Below, in pieces: positions 35,027-44,466 of a stretch of 57,994 nucleotides of DNA (position 1 is the first letter of the stretch; the number at the start of each line of letters is the position of its first letter). The position numbers were made by a program, and so were the translations under genes. The notes below the pieces were generated by a model. It searched no databases, was not told the DNA's origin, and was given only the letters and a program-made list of their open reading frames with translations. This DNA comes from Streptomyces sp. cf386 (GTDB lineage: Bacteria; Actinomycetota; Actinomycetes; Streptomycetales; Streptomycetaceae). The stretch is taken from NCBI RefSeq assembly GCF_900103585.1, contig NZ_FNHV01000027.1:43375-101368 (forward strand), written 5' to 3'.

Positions 35027-38000
35027 TCAACACGATGGTTCGGCGGTGGCGGCGAGCAGGGCGGTGTCGTCGTCGACCCGGCCGGGGGTGTTCAGCAGCT
35101 CCAGGGCCCGTTCGGTGATCTGCTGGGGGTCGGTGCGCGCGGCGGCGGGTAGCGCACCGCAGGTCTCGCACAGGGCCGCCAGGCAGGTGTCCAGGGAGAG
35201 TGACCGGTTTTCCACCAGGCCGTCGGTGTACAGCAGCAGGCTGGTGCCGGGCGGGAACGCCACCTCGCGGTCGACCGGGGTGCTGCCGAGTCCCAGCGGA
35301 GGCGCCGGGGGCAGCTCCAGATAGGCGGTGTCGGCGGCTACCAGCAGGGGCGGAAGGTGCCCGCTGGCGGCGTAGCGCAGGCGGTGGAGTTGCGGGTTGT
35401 AGACCGCGTACAGGCAGGTGGCGAAGCGTTCGGTGGCGAGTGACTGCAGGTAGGCGTCCAGCCTGGCCAGCACCTGGGCAGGGCCGGCGCCCTCCATCGC
35501 GAGGCTGTGCAGGGCGGAGCGCAGTTGGCCCATCACGATGGCGGCTTCCACGTCGTGGCCCATGACGTCGCCGATGGCGAGCCCCACGGCGCCGTCGGGC
35601 AGTGCGAGCACGTCGTACCAGTCGCCGCCGACCTCGGCGCCGCGGTTGCTGGCCCGGTAGTGGGTGGCCAGGCGGACCCCGGGCACCTGGGGCAGGCGGT
35701 GGGGCAGCAGGGCGCTCTGCAGGGTCAGGGCGAGGCGACGCTCGTTGTGGTACCGGGTGGCGTTGTCGTAGGCCAGTGCCAGACGGTGGGCGAGGTTCTC
35801 CAGATACTTGTGTTCGACCGCGGAGTAGTCGGTGTGCCGGACCAGTACCAGGGCCCCCAGTGTCTGGTCGTGGGCGTGCAGCGGCAGGGCCAGCACGGCG
35901 GCGGGCGGCGGGTGCGGGCCGGCCGGGTCCGGGGCGGTGCCGTTGATCGCGTGAGTGGCGGCGGTGGCCAGGGCCTCGCGGGCGAGAAGGGTGGTGCCTG
36001 CGATGTACGGCGGGGGTGACTGGTCCGGGGCGCGTATTGCGGCGGCGAAGTGGATGCTGATCTGGTCGGCGAAGTCGGGCAGCAAGATCTGGCCGGCAGT
36101 CTGCAGTATCTGGTCCGGGTCGAGGGTGGCGGACAGCTGCAGGCCCGCGTCAGCCAGGGAGGCCAGCACGGCCAGCTGGTTGCGGGTCTCGGTCAGGGCC
36201 TGTTCGCGCAGCCGGGACAGCTCCAACCCGGTGCGGACGCGCGCCTGCAGCTGGCGCGCGGAGAAGGGTTTGGCCAGGTAGTCGTCGGCGCCGGCCTGCC
36301 GGCCCTGCACGGATTCCTCCTCACCGGCGCGGGCGGTGAGCAGGACTATGGGCAGGCGGGCGGTGCTCGGGTCGGCGCGCAGCGCCCGGACCAGCTCGAA
36401 GCCGTCCATGCGGGGCATCATCACGTCGCTGAGCACCAGGTCCACCGGCTGCGCCAGGGCCATCTCCAGGGCGGCCCGGCCGTCGGCGGCGAGCAGCACG
36501 TCGTAGTCGGGCTGCAGGAGCTGTGTGAGGTAGGCGCGCATGTCGGCGTTGTCGTCGACGACCAGCAGGCGGGCCCGGTGGGGGCGGTCGGTTTCGTGCG
36601 GATCTGGTCCGTGGGGGGCATCGTGGGTCGCGGGGGCGTGCGGGGCGGGTGCTGTGGGGGTGGCCGCGGCGGGGACGGGGTCAGGCGCCAGCCAGCCCAG
36701 CGCCTCGTCCACATAGGCCGCGGCGCGGCCGAGCCGTGCGCCTCCGCCTTCCCCGGGGGTTTCCCTGGCGGATTCTCCGGAGGAGCCGGCGTCGGCCGCG
36801 GGCGGGGCCGGGCGGGGCCGGTGGGCGGCGGCGAAGGGGAGGTCCACGGTGACGTTGGTGCCCTCGCCGAGCCGGCTGTCCACGCGGGCGGTGCCGCCGT
36901 GCGCTTCCACCAGGTCCTTCACCAGCACCAGGCCGAGGCCGCTGCCCTCGTGGGAGCGGGAGCGGGCGCCGCGGACCCGGTGGAAGCGCTCGAACAGGCG
37001 CGGCAACTCGTCCGCAGGGATGCCGGTACCGGTGTCGGTCACGGTCAGCCGGGCTCGGTCGCCGACCGCGGCAACCTGCACCCGGGCGCCGCCGGTGAAG
37101 GTGAACTTCAGGGCGTTGCTGAGCAGGTTGAGGACGATCTTCTCCCACATCTCCCGGTCCAGGGACACCGGCTTGGGCAGCGGCGGGCAGTCCACCTCCA
37201 GCGTCAGCCCGGCCGCCTCGAAGGCGGAGCGGAACACCCCGGCCAGCTCGGCCGTGGCACCGGCGAGGTCGACCGGCTCGAGGGCCGGACGTATCTGTCC
37301 AGCATCGGCCCTGGCGACCTCCAGGAGGGTGTTGACCTGCTTCAGCAGGCGCAGGGCGCCCCGCTCGGCCAGCTCCAGCTGCTCGCGCCGCTCGGGCTGG
37401 TCCTCGTCGGCCAGGGCCTGCTGGAGCGGGCCCAGAAGCAGGGTGAGGGGGGTGCGCAACTCGTGGCTGACGTTGGCGAAGAAGGTGGTCTTGGCCCGGT
37501 CCAGCTCGGCCAGCGCCTCCGCCCGCCGGCGCTGCTCGTCGTGGGCGAGCGCGGCCGTCAGCGCCCCGGCCACGGCGGCGGCGAGCACCTCCAGGAAGTC
37601 CCGGTAGGTCCCGGCCGGCGGGAAGCAGGGGTTGACGCCCACCACCAGGACGCCCGCCACCTGGCCCGCACAGTCCAGCGGCAGAGCCAGCGCCTCCTCG
37701 ACTGGGAGCCAGGAGGCCGCAGTGTGCTGCCCGGCCGTGTTGCCGCCGGTGAACGCGGCGGCCGGCAGCGTGGCAGGGGCACCGTCGGCAGCCACCTGCA
37801 CCAGCCGGGCCGCGACCTCCGACCCGTCGGCCGCACCCGGCGAGACGGCCTCGGGCGCCGGCTGGAGCCCGGCGGAGGCCGCAGGCCGCAGCATCCCCGG
37901 CTCGGATGCCAGGTACAAGCCCAGGAACGGGATCTCCTCGGGATAGGAACCCAACACCTCCGCGACGACACGGGCGACCTCGCCCGGGGTGGGCAGCCCG

Positions 38001-38545
38001 GCGGTGAGGGCGCCGGTCTCGCTCAGCAGACGCAGCCGGCGCTCGCCCAGTACCCGGCCGGTGGTCTCGGTGATGATCTGCAGCACGCCACCGGCGGTGC
38101 CGTCGTCCAGCAGCACAGGCTGGAAAGAGGAGTCGAAGTAGCACTGCTCCGGAAAGCCGTGGCGCTCCATGATCAGAGGCTCATCGGGGATCAGCAGGGA
38201 CTTACGGGTGTCGATCACATAGTGGAAGTGGGAGCTCACGGGATGGGCCCAGACCTCGGGGAACACATCCTTATATGGCCTGCCAAGGGCCCAGGGGTGT
38301 TTGGCGCCGACAATGGGTGAGGAACCCAGGTTGTACAGCGTGGCGAATTCGGTGCCCCAGTACAGAGCCATCCCGTGCTCAGAGGTGAGCATGAGGCGCA
38401 TGCTGTCCACAAGGGGCCCCGGCCAGGACTCGGGGGGCCCGAGCGGCGTCTCCGCCCACTCGATCCCAGCCAGAAGCTCGCCGAATGCGCCCGCCTCGGC
38501 GAACATCCGGGCCGCCGCGGTACGCGGGTCATCGGGCCGGGTCAT
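35027..38545 (-). CDS. Hybrid sensor kinase with receiver and SpoIIE phosphatase output
   Basis: A 1172-residue soluble protein; ATG 38545 follows AGGAGGAAG. Domains in order: an N-terminal PAS-like sensor (WAETPLGPPESWP, residues 30-170), a GAF-like region (190-350), then a HisKA domain with H361 (FFANVSHELRTP). The HATPase follows with NLLSNALKFTF and DTGTGIP. Next is a Pro/Ala-rich linker and a receiver with D707 (DVMMPRMDG) and LTARAGEEE. A second GAF (about 790-960) leads into a PP2C/SpoIIE phosphatase (QSALLPHRLPQ, AEVGGDWYDV, LAIGDVMGHDVEAA, LLLYTDGLVE). No membrane helix. The output is probably dephosphorylation of an anti-sigma antagonist, controlled by an internal phosphorelay. Confidence 0.93.
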   Translation of the reverse strand: MTRPDDPRTAAARMFAEAGAFGELLAGIEWAETPLGPPESWPGPLVDSMRLMLTSEHGMALYWGTEFATLYNLGSSPIVGAKHPWALGRPYKDVFPEVWAHPVSSHFHYVIDTRKSLLIPDEPLIMERHGFPEQCYFDSSFQPVLLDDGTAGGVLQIITETTGRVLGERRLRLLSETGALTAGLPTPGEVARVVAEVLGSYPEEIPFLGLYLASEPGMLRPAASAGLQPAPEAVSPGAADGSEVAARLVQVAADGAPATLPAAAFTGGNTAGQHTAASWLPVEEALALPLDCAGQVAGVLVVGVNPCFPPAGTYRDFLEVLAAAVAGALTAALAHDEQRRRAEALAELDRAKTTFFANVSHELRTPLTLLLGPLQQALADEDQPERREQLELAERGALRLLKQVNTLLEVARADAGQIRPALEPVDLAGATAELAGVFRSAFEAAGLTLEVDCPPLPKPVSLDREMWEKIVLNLLSNALKFTFTGGARVQVAAVGDRARLTVTDTGTGIPADELPRLFERFHRVRGARSRSHEGSGLGLVLVKDLVEAHGGTARVDSRLGEGTNVTVDLPFAAAHRPRPAPPAADAGSSGESARETPGEGGGARLGRAAAYVDEALGWLAPDPVPAAATPTAPAPHAPATHDAPHGPDPHETDRPHRARLLVVDDNADMRAYLTQLLQPDYDVLLAADGRAALEMALAQPVDLVLSDVMMPRMDGFELVRALRADPSTARLPIVLLTARAGEEESVQGRQAGADDYLAKPFSARQLQARVRTGLELSRLREQALTETRNQLAVLASLADAGLQLSATLDPDQILQTAGQILLPDFADQISIHFAAAIRAPDQSPPPYIAGTTLLAREALATAATHAINGTAPDPAGPHPPPAAVLALPLHAHDQTLGALVLVRHTDYSAVEHKYLENLAHRLALAYDNATRYHNERRLALTLQSALLPHRLPQVPGVRLATHYRASNRGAEVGGDWYDVLALPDGAVGLAIGDVMGHDVEAAIVMGQLRSALHSLAMEGAGPAQVLARLDAYLQSLATERFATCLYAVYNPQLHRLRYAASGHLPPLLVAADTAYLELPPAPPLGLGSTPVDREVAFPPGTSLLLYTDGLVENRSLSLDTCLAALCETCGALPAAARTDPQQITERALELLNTPGRVDDDTALLAATAEPSC

Positions 38546-38699
38546 CGAGAAATCTTCCTCCTGGCGCCTATGCGATCCGCCCGCGCCCTCCCAAGGCTGC
38601 CGACGGCCACTCACTGCGAACCTTCTGGGCAGATAGGACGCCGGATCCGACGGTTCTGGCTACGCTCCTGACGGAATTGCGCGGCTAAAACAGTCAAAA

Positions 38700-39055
38700 T
38701 TGTGATTTATTCAGCAGTGTACGCTTTCAGTCGGCTGCCGACGGCGGCGATCGCCGACTCGCAGTCCCCGCCGAAGAAGGTGGCGGGCCGCAAGGGCAGG
38801 TCGCGGCTTGCCCGGGTTTGCTGTGGGTGGTGGTGCTGGTCTTCACCGCGAGCGCCCAGGATCGGGATGCCGCTGCTGCAGCGAGTGTGTGAACTCGACC
38901 GCGGAATAACCCTGGTGTGGGCCGACGGCGGATACGCCGACTCGTCGACTGGGCTCGCACGCGGTTCCACCACGCGCTCACCCTCGCCAAACGCACCGAC
39001 CACGCCACGGGGTTCGCCGTCCTGCCTGACCGGCGAAGCGATCCCAACATGACGC
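38700..39055 (+). mobile_element. IS5-family transposase remnant
   Basis: Scattered over frames, the plus strand reads RKGRSR, LWVVVLVFTASAQDRDAAA, LVWADGGYADS and LVDWARTRFHHALTLAKRTDHATGFAVLPDRR. These are the middle and late parts of an IS5-type DDE transposase of a different subgroup from the scraps at 19 and 55 kb. Several frameshifts; no ends recognised. Confidence 0.7.
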
Positions 39056-39059
39056 GACC

Positions 39060-39800
39060 CGATCCCGTGGTTGCGCTCAACTCGCGGGCGGGCCGGACCA
39101 CTGATCCGCACCACCTCTGGCTGCAACGCACCGTAACCACAGCACACGCCACTTGGAGAAGATTGCGCGGATCCCACTGTCCGTCGTCTCATCGACGGGC
39201 TCGCCTCGGCCGGGCCGAAGGCCCTTGCCGCGATCCGCGCCGCACGGCTCCCAGGTCCGCGAGCATGTCTGGAAGGTGGCCGGCCCAGGCGTTCCAGACG
39301 CCGCCGCCCACAACACCACGGCCCAACTGGCCTTGGCCCAGCTGCCAAAGAAGCACCGGCGCGGGCACCAGACACTGATCCGGACCGACTCCGGCGGCGG
39401 GACCCACGAGTTCGTGATCTGCCTCGCGAAGCGCGGAGGCGGTTGTCCTACTCGACCGGAATGACCGTCATCGACGTCCTTCACCCGACCGTTGTGGAAG
39501 TCCCCGCCTTTGCCTGGACAGCGGCCGTCGAGCCCGGCGGAGATCCGTGACGGTGCATGGGTGACCGAGCTCGGCCTGCGCAACCTGCCCCCTCCACGAC
39601 ACCGCGCAGAACCAGATCTGGCCGGAGATCGTCCAGCTCGCCCTGGACATGCTCGCCTGGATGCCGATGCTCGCGCTGGCCGGCCGAGCCCGGCTCTGTG
39701 AGCGCCGCAACCGATGGCCTCGTAGCTGCATGGCTCGACTGCTCCCTTGGGAAGCCACCACCGCTGGACGGGTTGGCTCCGCTGATACGTAGCCCGCCGC
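39060..39800 (+). mobile_element. IS1380-family transposase remnant
   Basis: Reading across frames gives LIDGLASAGPKALAAIRAARLPG, then IRTDSGGGTHEFVICLAKR, RRLSYSTGMT, the AWTAAVEPGG strand, and TAQNQIWPEIVQLALDMLAWMPMLALAGRARLCERR near 39600-39700. This order matches IS1380-type transposases common in Streptomyces, with large internal deletions and frameshifts. Confidence 0.7.
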
Positions 39801-39889
39801 GGTTGCGCCCGCGGAAGTGCTGCACGGGGCGACCGGACCAGCGGACATCCGGGCGCCCGCTGATAAAATGAGGGCACGCTTCGACATCA

Positions 39890-39921
39890 CCGGGGCCCGT
39901 ACCACTCGGTACGGGCCCCGG
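39890..39921 (+). promoter_or_regulatory. Perfect leader hairpin before DEAD-box helicase
   Basis: A 14-bp perfect stem (CCGGGGCCCGTACC paired with GGTACGGGCCCCGG) around loop ACTC. It lies 35 bp before the helicase ATG and 25 bp after a TGATAAAATG sequence (39861-39870) that could be a promoter -10 region. It may be a terminator left from an upstream gene or a leader structure that the helicase itself unwinds. Confidence 0.65.
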
Positions 39922-39956
39922 ACCGTTCCGGGGCGCCAGATCAGGAAGGTTCCCCC

Positions 39957-41375
39957 ATGAACGCGAAGCCGTCGGCCCCTGGACTCCCCCATGCCGGTAC
40001 ACCGCAACGGGCGACGGGATCGCAGGGCGAACCTTCGACGCCGCAGACGGTGTCCCCGGGCCTGCCTCCGGCCGCGTCCTTCGACGCACTCGGGCTGCCG
40101 TCGGAGCTGATGAAGACGATGATCGGCTTCGGGGTGACGGAGCCTTTCCCGATCCAGGCGGCTACCCTGCCGAACGCGCTGGCCGGCCGCGATGTCCTCG
40201 GCCGCGCGCGGACCGGCTCCGGCAAGACGCTGGCTTTCGGGCTGGCGCTCCTGATCCGGACCGCAGGCCTGCGAGCGGGGTCGAAGCGGCCGCTCGCGCT
40301 GGTCCTGGTGCCGACCCGGGAACTCGCGCAGCAGGTGAGCGACGCGCTGGCCCCGTACGCGCAGACACTGAATGTACGACTGGCGACGGTGGTCGGCGGA
40401 CTGTCGATCAACCGGCAGCAGGCGCTGCTGCGAACGGGAGCCGACGTGGTCATCGCGACGCCGGGGCGGCTGGCCGACCTGGTGTCGCGCCGGGACTGCC
40501 ACCTGGATCAGGTGCGGATCACGGTGCTGGACGAGGCGGACCAGATGTGCGACCTGGGTTTCCTGCCGCAGGTCACGGAAATCCTGGACCAGGTGCGCGC
40601 CGACGGGCAGCGGCTACTGTTCTCGGCCACTCTCGACCGCAACGTCGACCAGCTGGTGCGGAGCTACCTCCACGACCCGGTTCTCGCATCGATCGACCCG
40701 GCAGCGGGCTCGGTCACCACGATGGAACACCATGTGCTGAACATCCACGCCGCCGACAAGTACGCGACCGCGACCGAAATCGCCGCGCGGGACGGCCGGG
40801 TACTGATGTTCCTGGACACCAAGGCCGGCGTGGACCAGTTCACGCGTCACCTACGGGCCAGCGGCGTACGGGCCGGTGCGCTGCACAGCGGGAAGTCGCA
40901 ACCTCAACGCACGCACACGCTCGGCCAGTTCAAGGACGGTGAGATCAGCGTGCTGGTGGCCACCAATGTCGCCGCGCGAGGCATTCACATCGACACGCTC
41001 GACCTTGTCGTCAACGTCGACCCGCCGGCCGACGCCAAGGACTACCTGCACCGAGGCGGGCGCACGGCACGCGCCGGGGAATCCGGGACCGTGGTCACCC
41101 TGGTCACCCCCAACCAACGACGCGATGTGAACCGGATGATGTCCGACGCCGGGATCCGGCCGACGGTCACACAAGTGCGCTCCGGCGAGGCGAAGCTGAC
41201 CACCATCACCGGCGCGAAACGCCCCCCGACCGGGACGAAGACCAACAGCGGCAACATCCCCTTCCGCGGCCTCGGCTCCCGTACGGGCCGCCCCGCGAAG
41301 GAGTCCCGCAAAGCCGCCGAGGCCCGCAGGACCGCGGAAGCCCGCGCGGCGGCCCGGGTACGCAAAGGCCGCTGA
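39957..41375 (+). CDS. DEAD-box RNA helicase
   Basis: A 472-residue ATP-dependent RNA helicase. The helicase motifs appear in order: Q motif FGVTEPFPIQ, motif I ARTGSGKT, Ia PTRELA, Ib TPGRL, II DEAD (VLDEADQM), III SAT, IV VLMFLDTK, V TNVAARGIH and VI HRGGRTARAG. The C-terminus is a basic low-complexity tail (KESRKAAEARRTAEARAAARVRKGR) suited to RNA binding. ATG 39957 follows AGGAAGG. Such genes are usually cold-induced and often follow a cspA gene; here IS1380 debris lies upstream instead. Confidence 0.95.
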   Translation: MNAKPSAPGLPHAGTPQRATGSQGEPSTPQTVSPGLPPAASFDALGLPSELMKTMIGFGVTEPFPIQAATLPNALAGRDVLGRARTGSGKTLAFGLALLIRTAGLRAGSKRPLALVLVPTRELAQQVSDALAPYAQTLNVRLATVVGGLSINRQQALLRTGADVVIATPGRLADLVSRRDCHLDQVRITVLDEADQMCDLGFLPQVTEILDQVRADGQRLLFSATLDRNVDQLVRSYLHDPVLASIDPAAGSVTTMEHHVLNIHAADKYATATEIAARDGRVLMFLDTKAGVDQFTRHLRASGVRAGALHSGKSQPQRTHTLGQFKDGEISVLVATNVAARGIHIDTLDLVVNVDPPADAKDYLHRGGRTARAGESGTVVTLVTPNQRRDVNRMMSDAGIRPTVTQVRSGEAKLTTITGAKRPPTGTKTNSGNIPFRGLGSRTGRPAKESRKAAEARRTAEARAAARVRKGR

Positions 41376-41516
41376 CGCCGGTGCGGCCGCTCGTGCGCTG
41401 CGTCCCGTAGTGAGGGTGGCCCGGGGTTGGCCGCCAACTTGCCTTCGGACGAGGCGAGTTGATCCGGTCATGCGGAGTCCGTGTCTCGGCGCCTTTCCAC
41501 ACGGCCTTCGTCGCCC

Positions 41517-41541
41517 GAGGGGCCCTCTTCAGAGGCCCCTC
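41517..41541 (+). terminator. Putative terminator downstream of DEAD-box helicase
   Basis: GAGGGGCC (41517-41524), nine-base loop, GGCCCCTC (41534-41541): an 8-bp perfect GC-rich stem about 140 bp after the helicase stop. There is no T run, as usual in Streptomyces. Confidence 0.6.
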
Positions 41542-41726
41542 ACGCATGCTCGGGAATGGTTTGGGAGCTCTCTTTCACTCCCGTGCTCCTATCACTCCCA
41601 GCGGCCGCCGTCGGCGTGAGCCCATGCCGACCAGATGTCGCCCCATCCGGCCGAGACTGGCCCGCTGCCGGTCAGGCGGGCCTGCCGCTCCGGTGGGCAT
41701 ACCTCACCGCCCACCGAGTGCGCCGG
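41542..41726. other. Convergent intergenic region
   Basis: No gene, repeat or additional hairpin recognised between the helicase terminator and the end of the minus-strand SMI1/KNR4 gene. Confidence 0.4.
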
Positions 41727-42104
41727 TCAGCGGACCGTCCGTGCCGCCTTCTCGTGCTCGAGCAGGGCAGAGAACGAAGTTGCCTGGTGGATGGCGGACG
41801 ACCAGTCCGGAGCGGAGACGTCGAGCAGGACCAGAGGCGGGGGTTCCTGTCGAAAGTCATAGGTGAGCATTTCGCGGCTTCCGTCCCCGCCGATGACGAC
41901 GCTCCCGGGGAAGCGTTCCTGGAAGTCGCCGGCCTCATTGACTTCGATGAGCTCCGTCACGGAATTGATCATCAGCAAGTCGTCGGCAGGAGGAACGAAC
42001 CGGGCCATGCTCCCCTCCGTGACCAGGAAGCGTCGGTAGTCCTCGGGAAATCGGACCCCGAAGCGGCGCTCGGCCTGCGTGATCTGGTCGTCGTTCGAAC
42101 TCAT
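41727..42104 (-). CDS. SMI1/KNR4-family protein
   Basis: A 125-residue SMI1/KNR4 (SUKH) fold protein. The signature is clear: DDQITQAERRFGVRFPEDYRRFLVTEGSM near the N-terminus and NSVTELIEVNEAGDFQERFPGSVVIGGDGSREMLTYDF in the middle. Many bacterial members are immunity proteins to polymorphic toxins. No toxin gene is next to it, so it could be an orphan immunity gene or a housekeeping regulator. ATG start with good family alignment. Confidence 0.9.
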   Translation of the reverse strand: MSSNDDQITQAERRFGVRFPEDYRRFLVTEGSMARFVPPADDLLMINSVTELIEVNEAGDFQERFPGSVVIGGDGSREMLTYDFRQEPPPLVLLDVSAPDWSSAIHQATSFSALLEHEKAARTVR

Positions 42105-42248
42105 GAGGCCGTTCTATCAACAGGCGGTCAGGCCCTGCACGACGGCGTCCGAGCCGTTCTCCGATCCGGTGGCGAATGCGCGTAGTCCGGGCAGATCCTC
42201 GGCGCGGGCTGCGGCGACCCAGCCTTTGAGGCCGAGGCACGCGGGCAT

Positions 42249-44114
42249 TCAACCTGCCGCGGCGGCGGTGAGCGCTCCGAGGGCGCTGGCCTGGGTACGC
42301 CAGTCGGTCTGGTTGGGGCTGGTACCCGCCCAGCGTTGGCCGAGGGCGTTGAGGGAGTTGCGGTCCCGCGCCCACAGCGTGTCCGCCTGCCTTCGGAGGT
42401 AACTCTGGTAGGTGGTGGAGCCGGTGGCCTTCGCGAGGTCGGCGAAGTGCCGCATGAAGATGCCCTTGAACTGCTTCTGGTTGTCGTCGCAGGACGCCGA
42501 GCCGATGTCACAGGACTCGGTGAGCACTCCGTCCCGGGTCAGCGCCGGGCTGCTGATGGCGGCGTCGGCCAGGGTGCGTGCGGTGGTCAGCAGTGAACTG
42601 TCCCCGGTCGACCTCCACAGTTCGGTGAAGCCGCCGATGGCGAGTCCCTGGTTGTAACTCCACACGGTGCTGCCGTTGTTGGCGCAGGCCGAGGTCAGCC
42701 CGTCGTTCACCAGCCCCGAGGAGTTGATCATCCCGCTGGCCTTGTACCAGGCGGCGGCCGTCTTCGCTCGCTGGAGCCATACGGTGTCGCCCGGGATGCG
42801 CTGGTGCAGCGCCGTGGTCAGCCAAAGGTACTGCCCGTTCGTCACGGCGTTCTTGTAGGTGCGCTCTCGGTCCCACCACACGCCACCGCCGCAGGTGCCG
42901 GGGTCCCAGTACTGCTGGACGTAGTCGGCGATGGTGACGGCCTCGTTGAGATAGCGGGCGTCGCCGGTGTAGTCGTACGCGTCGAGCCAGGCGATGGCCC
43001 ACCAGCCCGAGTCGTCGATGGAACGGCTGATGAAGTGGCCCTCGATCGCGTCCGAGCTGCGCACACCGGCGGGGAAGACGCCCTTGTTCTGCTCGAAGGT
43101 GCGCGCGACGATCCAGTCGTAGTCGTGCGTGCCGGTGGTCCTGGCGAAATCGATGAGCGAGGTGAGGGTGGCGGCAGAGTTCCACCAACTGCTGGGCCAC
43201 CAGCCGTTGTAGGGGTCGTACGAGGTCATCAGCGCGTCCGCCGCCGCGCGCGCCCTGCTCGGTGCGGGCCTGACCCACGCCGTGCAACTGCCCTCCTGGT
43301 GGCCGGCCTCCCGGCCGCAGGCGCGGACCGCGCCGCCGTAGAGGAGGCCGCGCGGGTCCCGGGTGGCGTACATCGTAGTACGGGTGCCGGTGGCTCCGGA
43401 CGGAGTGCTGGTGCGGCCGAGGGAGGAGCCGTCCGGCCAGGTCGAGCCGCCGTCCCAGGAGCGGTCGAGCCAGATCTCGTCGCCGGCGCCACCGGTGTCG
43501 ATGCTCGCCCAGGCCATGGAGTTCTTCTGGTCGACGTGCAGCTTGATCGTGCGGCCGTAGAGGGTGGTCGACGGCACCGGCTGGTCGTCACCGGCCGCCT
43601 GGCCGGCGTCGGTGCCGTCGCAGAGTGTGTCGCAGACGGTGGGGTAGACCCAGTTCGTACAGCCGACGCCTGCGGCGTCGCCGCAGGCCCGCACGAGTCC
43701 CCGTCTGTGGTTGCGGGGGTCGGTGATGTTGTACATCAGCGTCCTGGTGCCGGTCCAGGTGCTCGGGATGCTCGCCTTGCCGAGCAGTCCCTCCCAGGTG
43801 GCGCCGCCGTCCCAGGAGCGGTCCAGCCACACCGAGTCGCCGGGCACGCCGTTGTCGATGCTGGCCCAGGCCATGTCGTCCGCGTCGGAGACGTGCAGTT
43901 GGAGGCGACGGCCGCCCAGGTCCTTGTCCGGCACGGGGAAGCTCTCCTGCCGGGCCTGTGAGGGGTCCAGCGTGTCACAGGCCAGTACGCACACCGGGGT
44001 GGCGGCGGCCGCGGGCGTGGCGACCGGGACCAGTGCTCCGAACGCGAGAGCGGTCGTCAGCAGGAAGCCGAGGAGCCGCGTTCTGACAACGATGTCGACA
44101 CTGAGTAAGGACAC
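42249..44114 (-). CDS. Secreted GH76 alpha-1,6-mannanase with tandem N-terminal modules
   Basis: A 621-residue secreted enzyme. GTG 44114 precedes a signal peptide (TRLLGFLLTTALAFGALVPVATPAAAA). Two tandem modules of about 115 residues follow; both contain MAWASID, DSVWLDRSWDGGATW or DEIWLDRSWDGGSTW, TGTRTLMY or TGTRTTMY, and VRACG. The GH76 domain covers about 285-621, with NGWWPSSWWNSAATLTSLIDF, the paired acidic residues of SIDDSGWWA expected at the active site, WSYNQGLAIGGF and CDDNQKQFKGIF. It should cleave alpha-1,6-mannan such as fungal or mycobacterial-type mannans. It is divergent from the GH78-like gene. Confidence 0.92.
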   Translation of the reverse strand: MSLLSVDIVVRTRLLGFLLTTALAFGALVPVATPAAAATPVCVLACDTLDPSQARQESFPVPDKDLGGRRLQLHVSDADDMAWASIDNGVPGDSVWLDRSWDGGATWEGLLGKASIPSTWTGTRTLMYNITDPRNHRRGLVRACGDAAGVGCTNWVYPTVCDTLCDGTDAGQAAGDDQPVPSTTLYGRTIKLHVDQKNSMAWASIDTGGAGDEIWLDRSWDGGSTWPDGSSLGRTSTPSGATGTRTTMYATRDPRGLLYGGAVRACGREAGHQEGSCTAWVRPAPSRARAAADALMTSYDPYNGWWPSSWWNSAATLTSLIDFARTTGTHDYDWIVARTFEQNKGVFPAGVRSSDAIEGHFISRSIDDSGWWAIAWLDAYDYTGDARYLNEAVTIADYVQQYWDPGTCGGGVWWDRERTYKNAVTNGQYLWLTTALHQRIPGDTVWLQRAKTAAAWYKASGMINSSGLVNDGLTSACANNGSTVWSYNQGLAIGGFTELWRSTGDSSLLTTARTLADAAISSPALTRDGVLTESCDIGSASCDDNQKQFKGIFMRHFADLAKATGSTTYQSYLRRQADTLWARDRNSLNALGQRWAGTSPNQTDWRTQASALGALTAAAAG

Positions 44115-44409
44115 CGGAACTCGCCTCGATTCCACGATGGGGATGCCGGCCGGCGGGCATGACCGGGGCCGACGGCTCGCGCCGAGCCGGGCGGACATCG
44201 AGCACTGGTCCATACCTGTCTCCGAGGCAGTGAACCGGCATGGCGAGGCCCTGTCAATGCTGCCAACGGAGCTTCGTTTGGGGGCAGTTCACGGCCACCG
44301 CGACGGGTTGACACCCCGACTACGTGCGCCCATCATCGGTGGAACTTCGACGAGGCTCCTCGCGCATCCAGCTGTCCGATCGGCCACCGGGCCTCGTAGG
44401 CCATAAATT

Positions 44410-44421
44410 TGAATCGTTTCA
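44410..44421. promoter_or_regulatory. LacI-family operator-like palindrome
   Basis: TGAATCGTTTCA fits the consensus TGAAwCGwTTCA, with the central CG typical of LacI-family operators in Streptomyces sugar genes. It is 45 bp before the GH78-like start and lies in the divergent region shared with GH76. No lacI gene is in the window. Confidence 0.6.
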
Positions 44422-44466
44422 GAGATCGTGCTTTCCGCGTTCCCGAACCCGCCCCGGGAGGTCTCC

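Noticed and set aside
36050..38320. A 756-codon plus-strand frame opposite the hybrid kinase
   Set aside because: Shadow frame with low-complexity Gly/Gln/Val composition and no recognisable motif, while the minus strand has eight clear domains.
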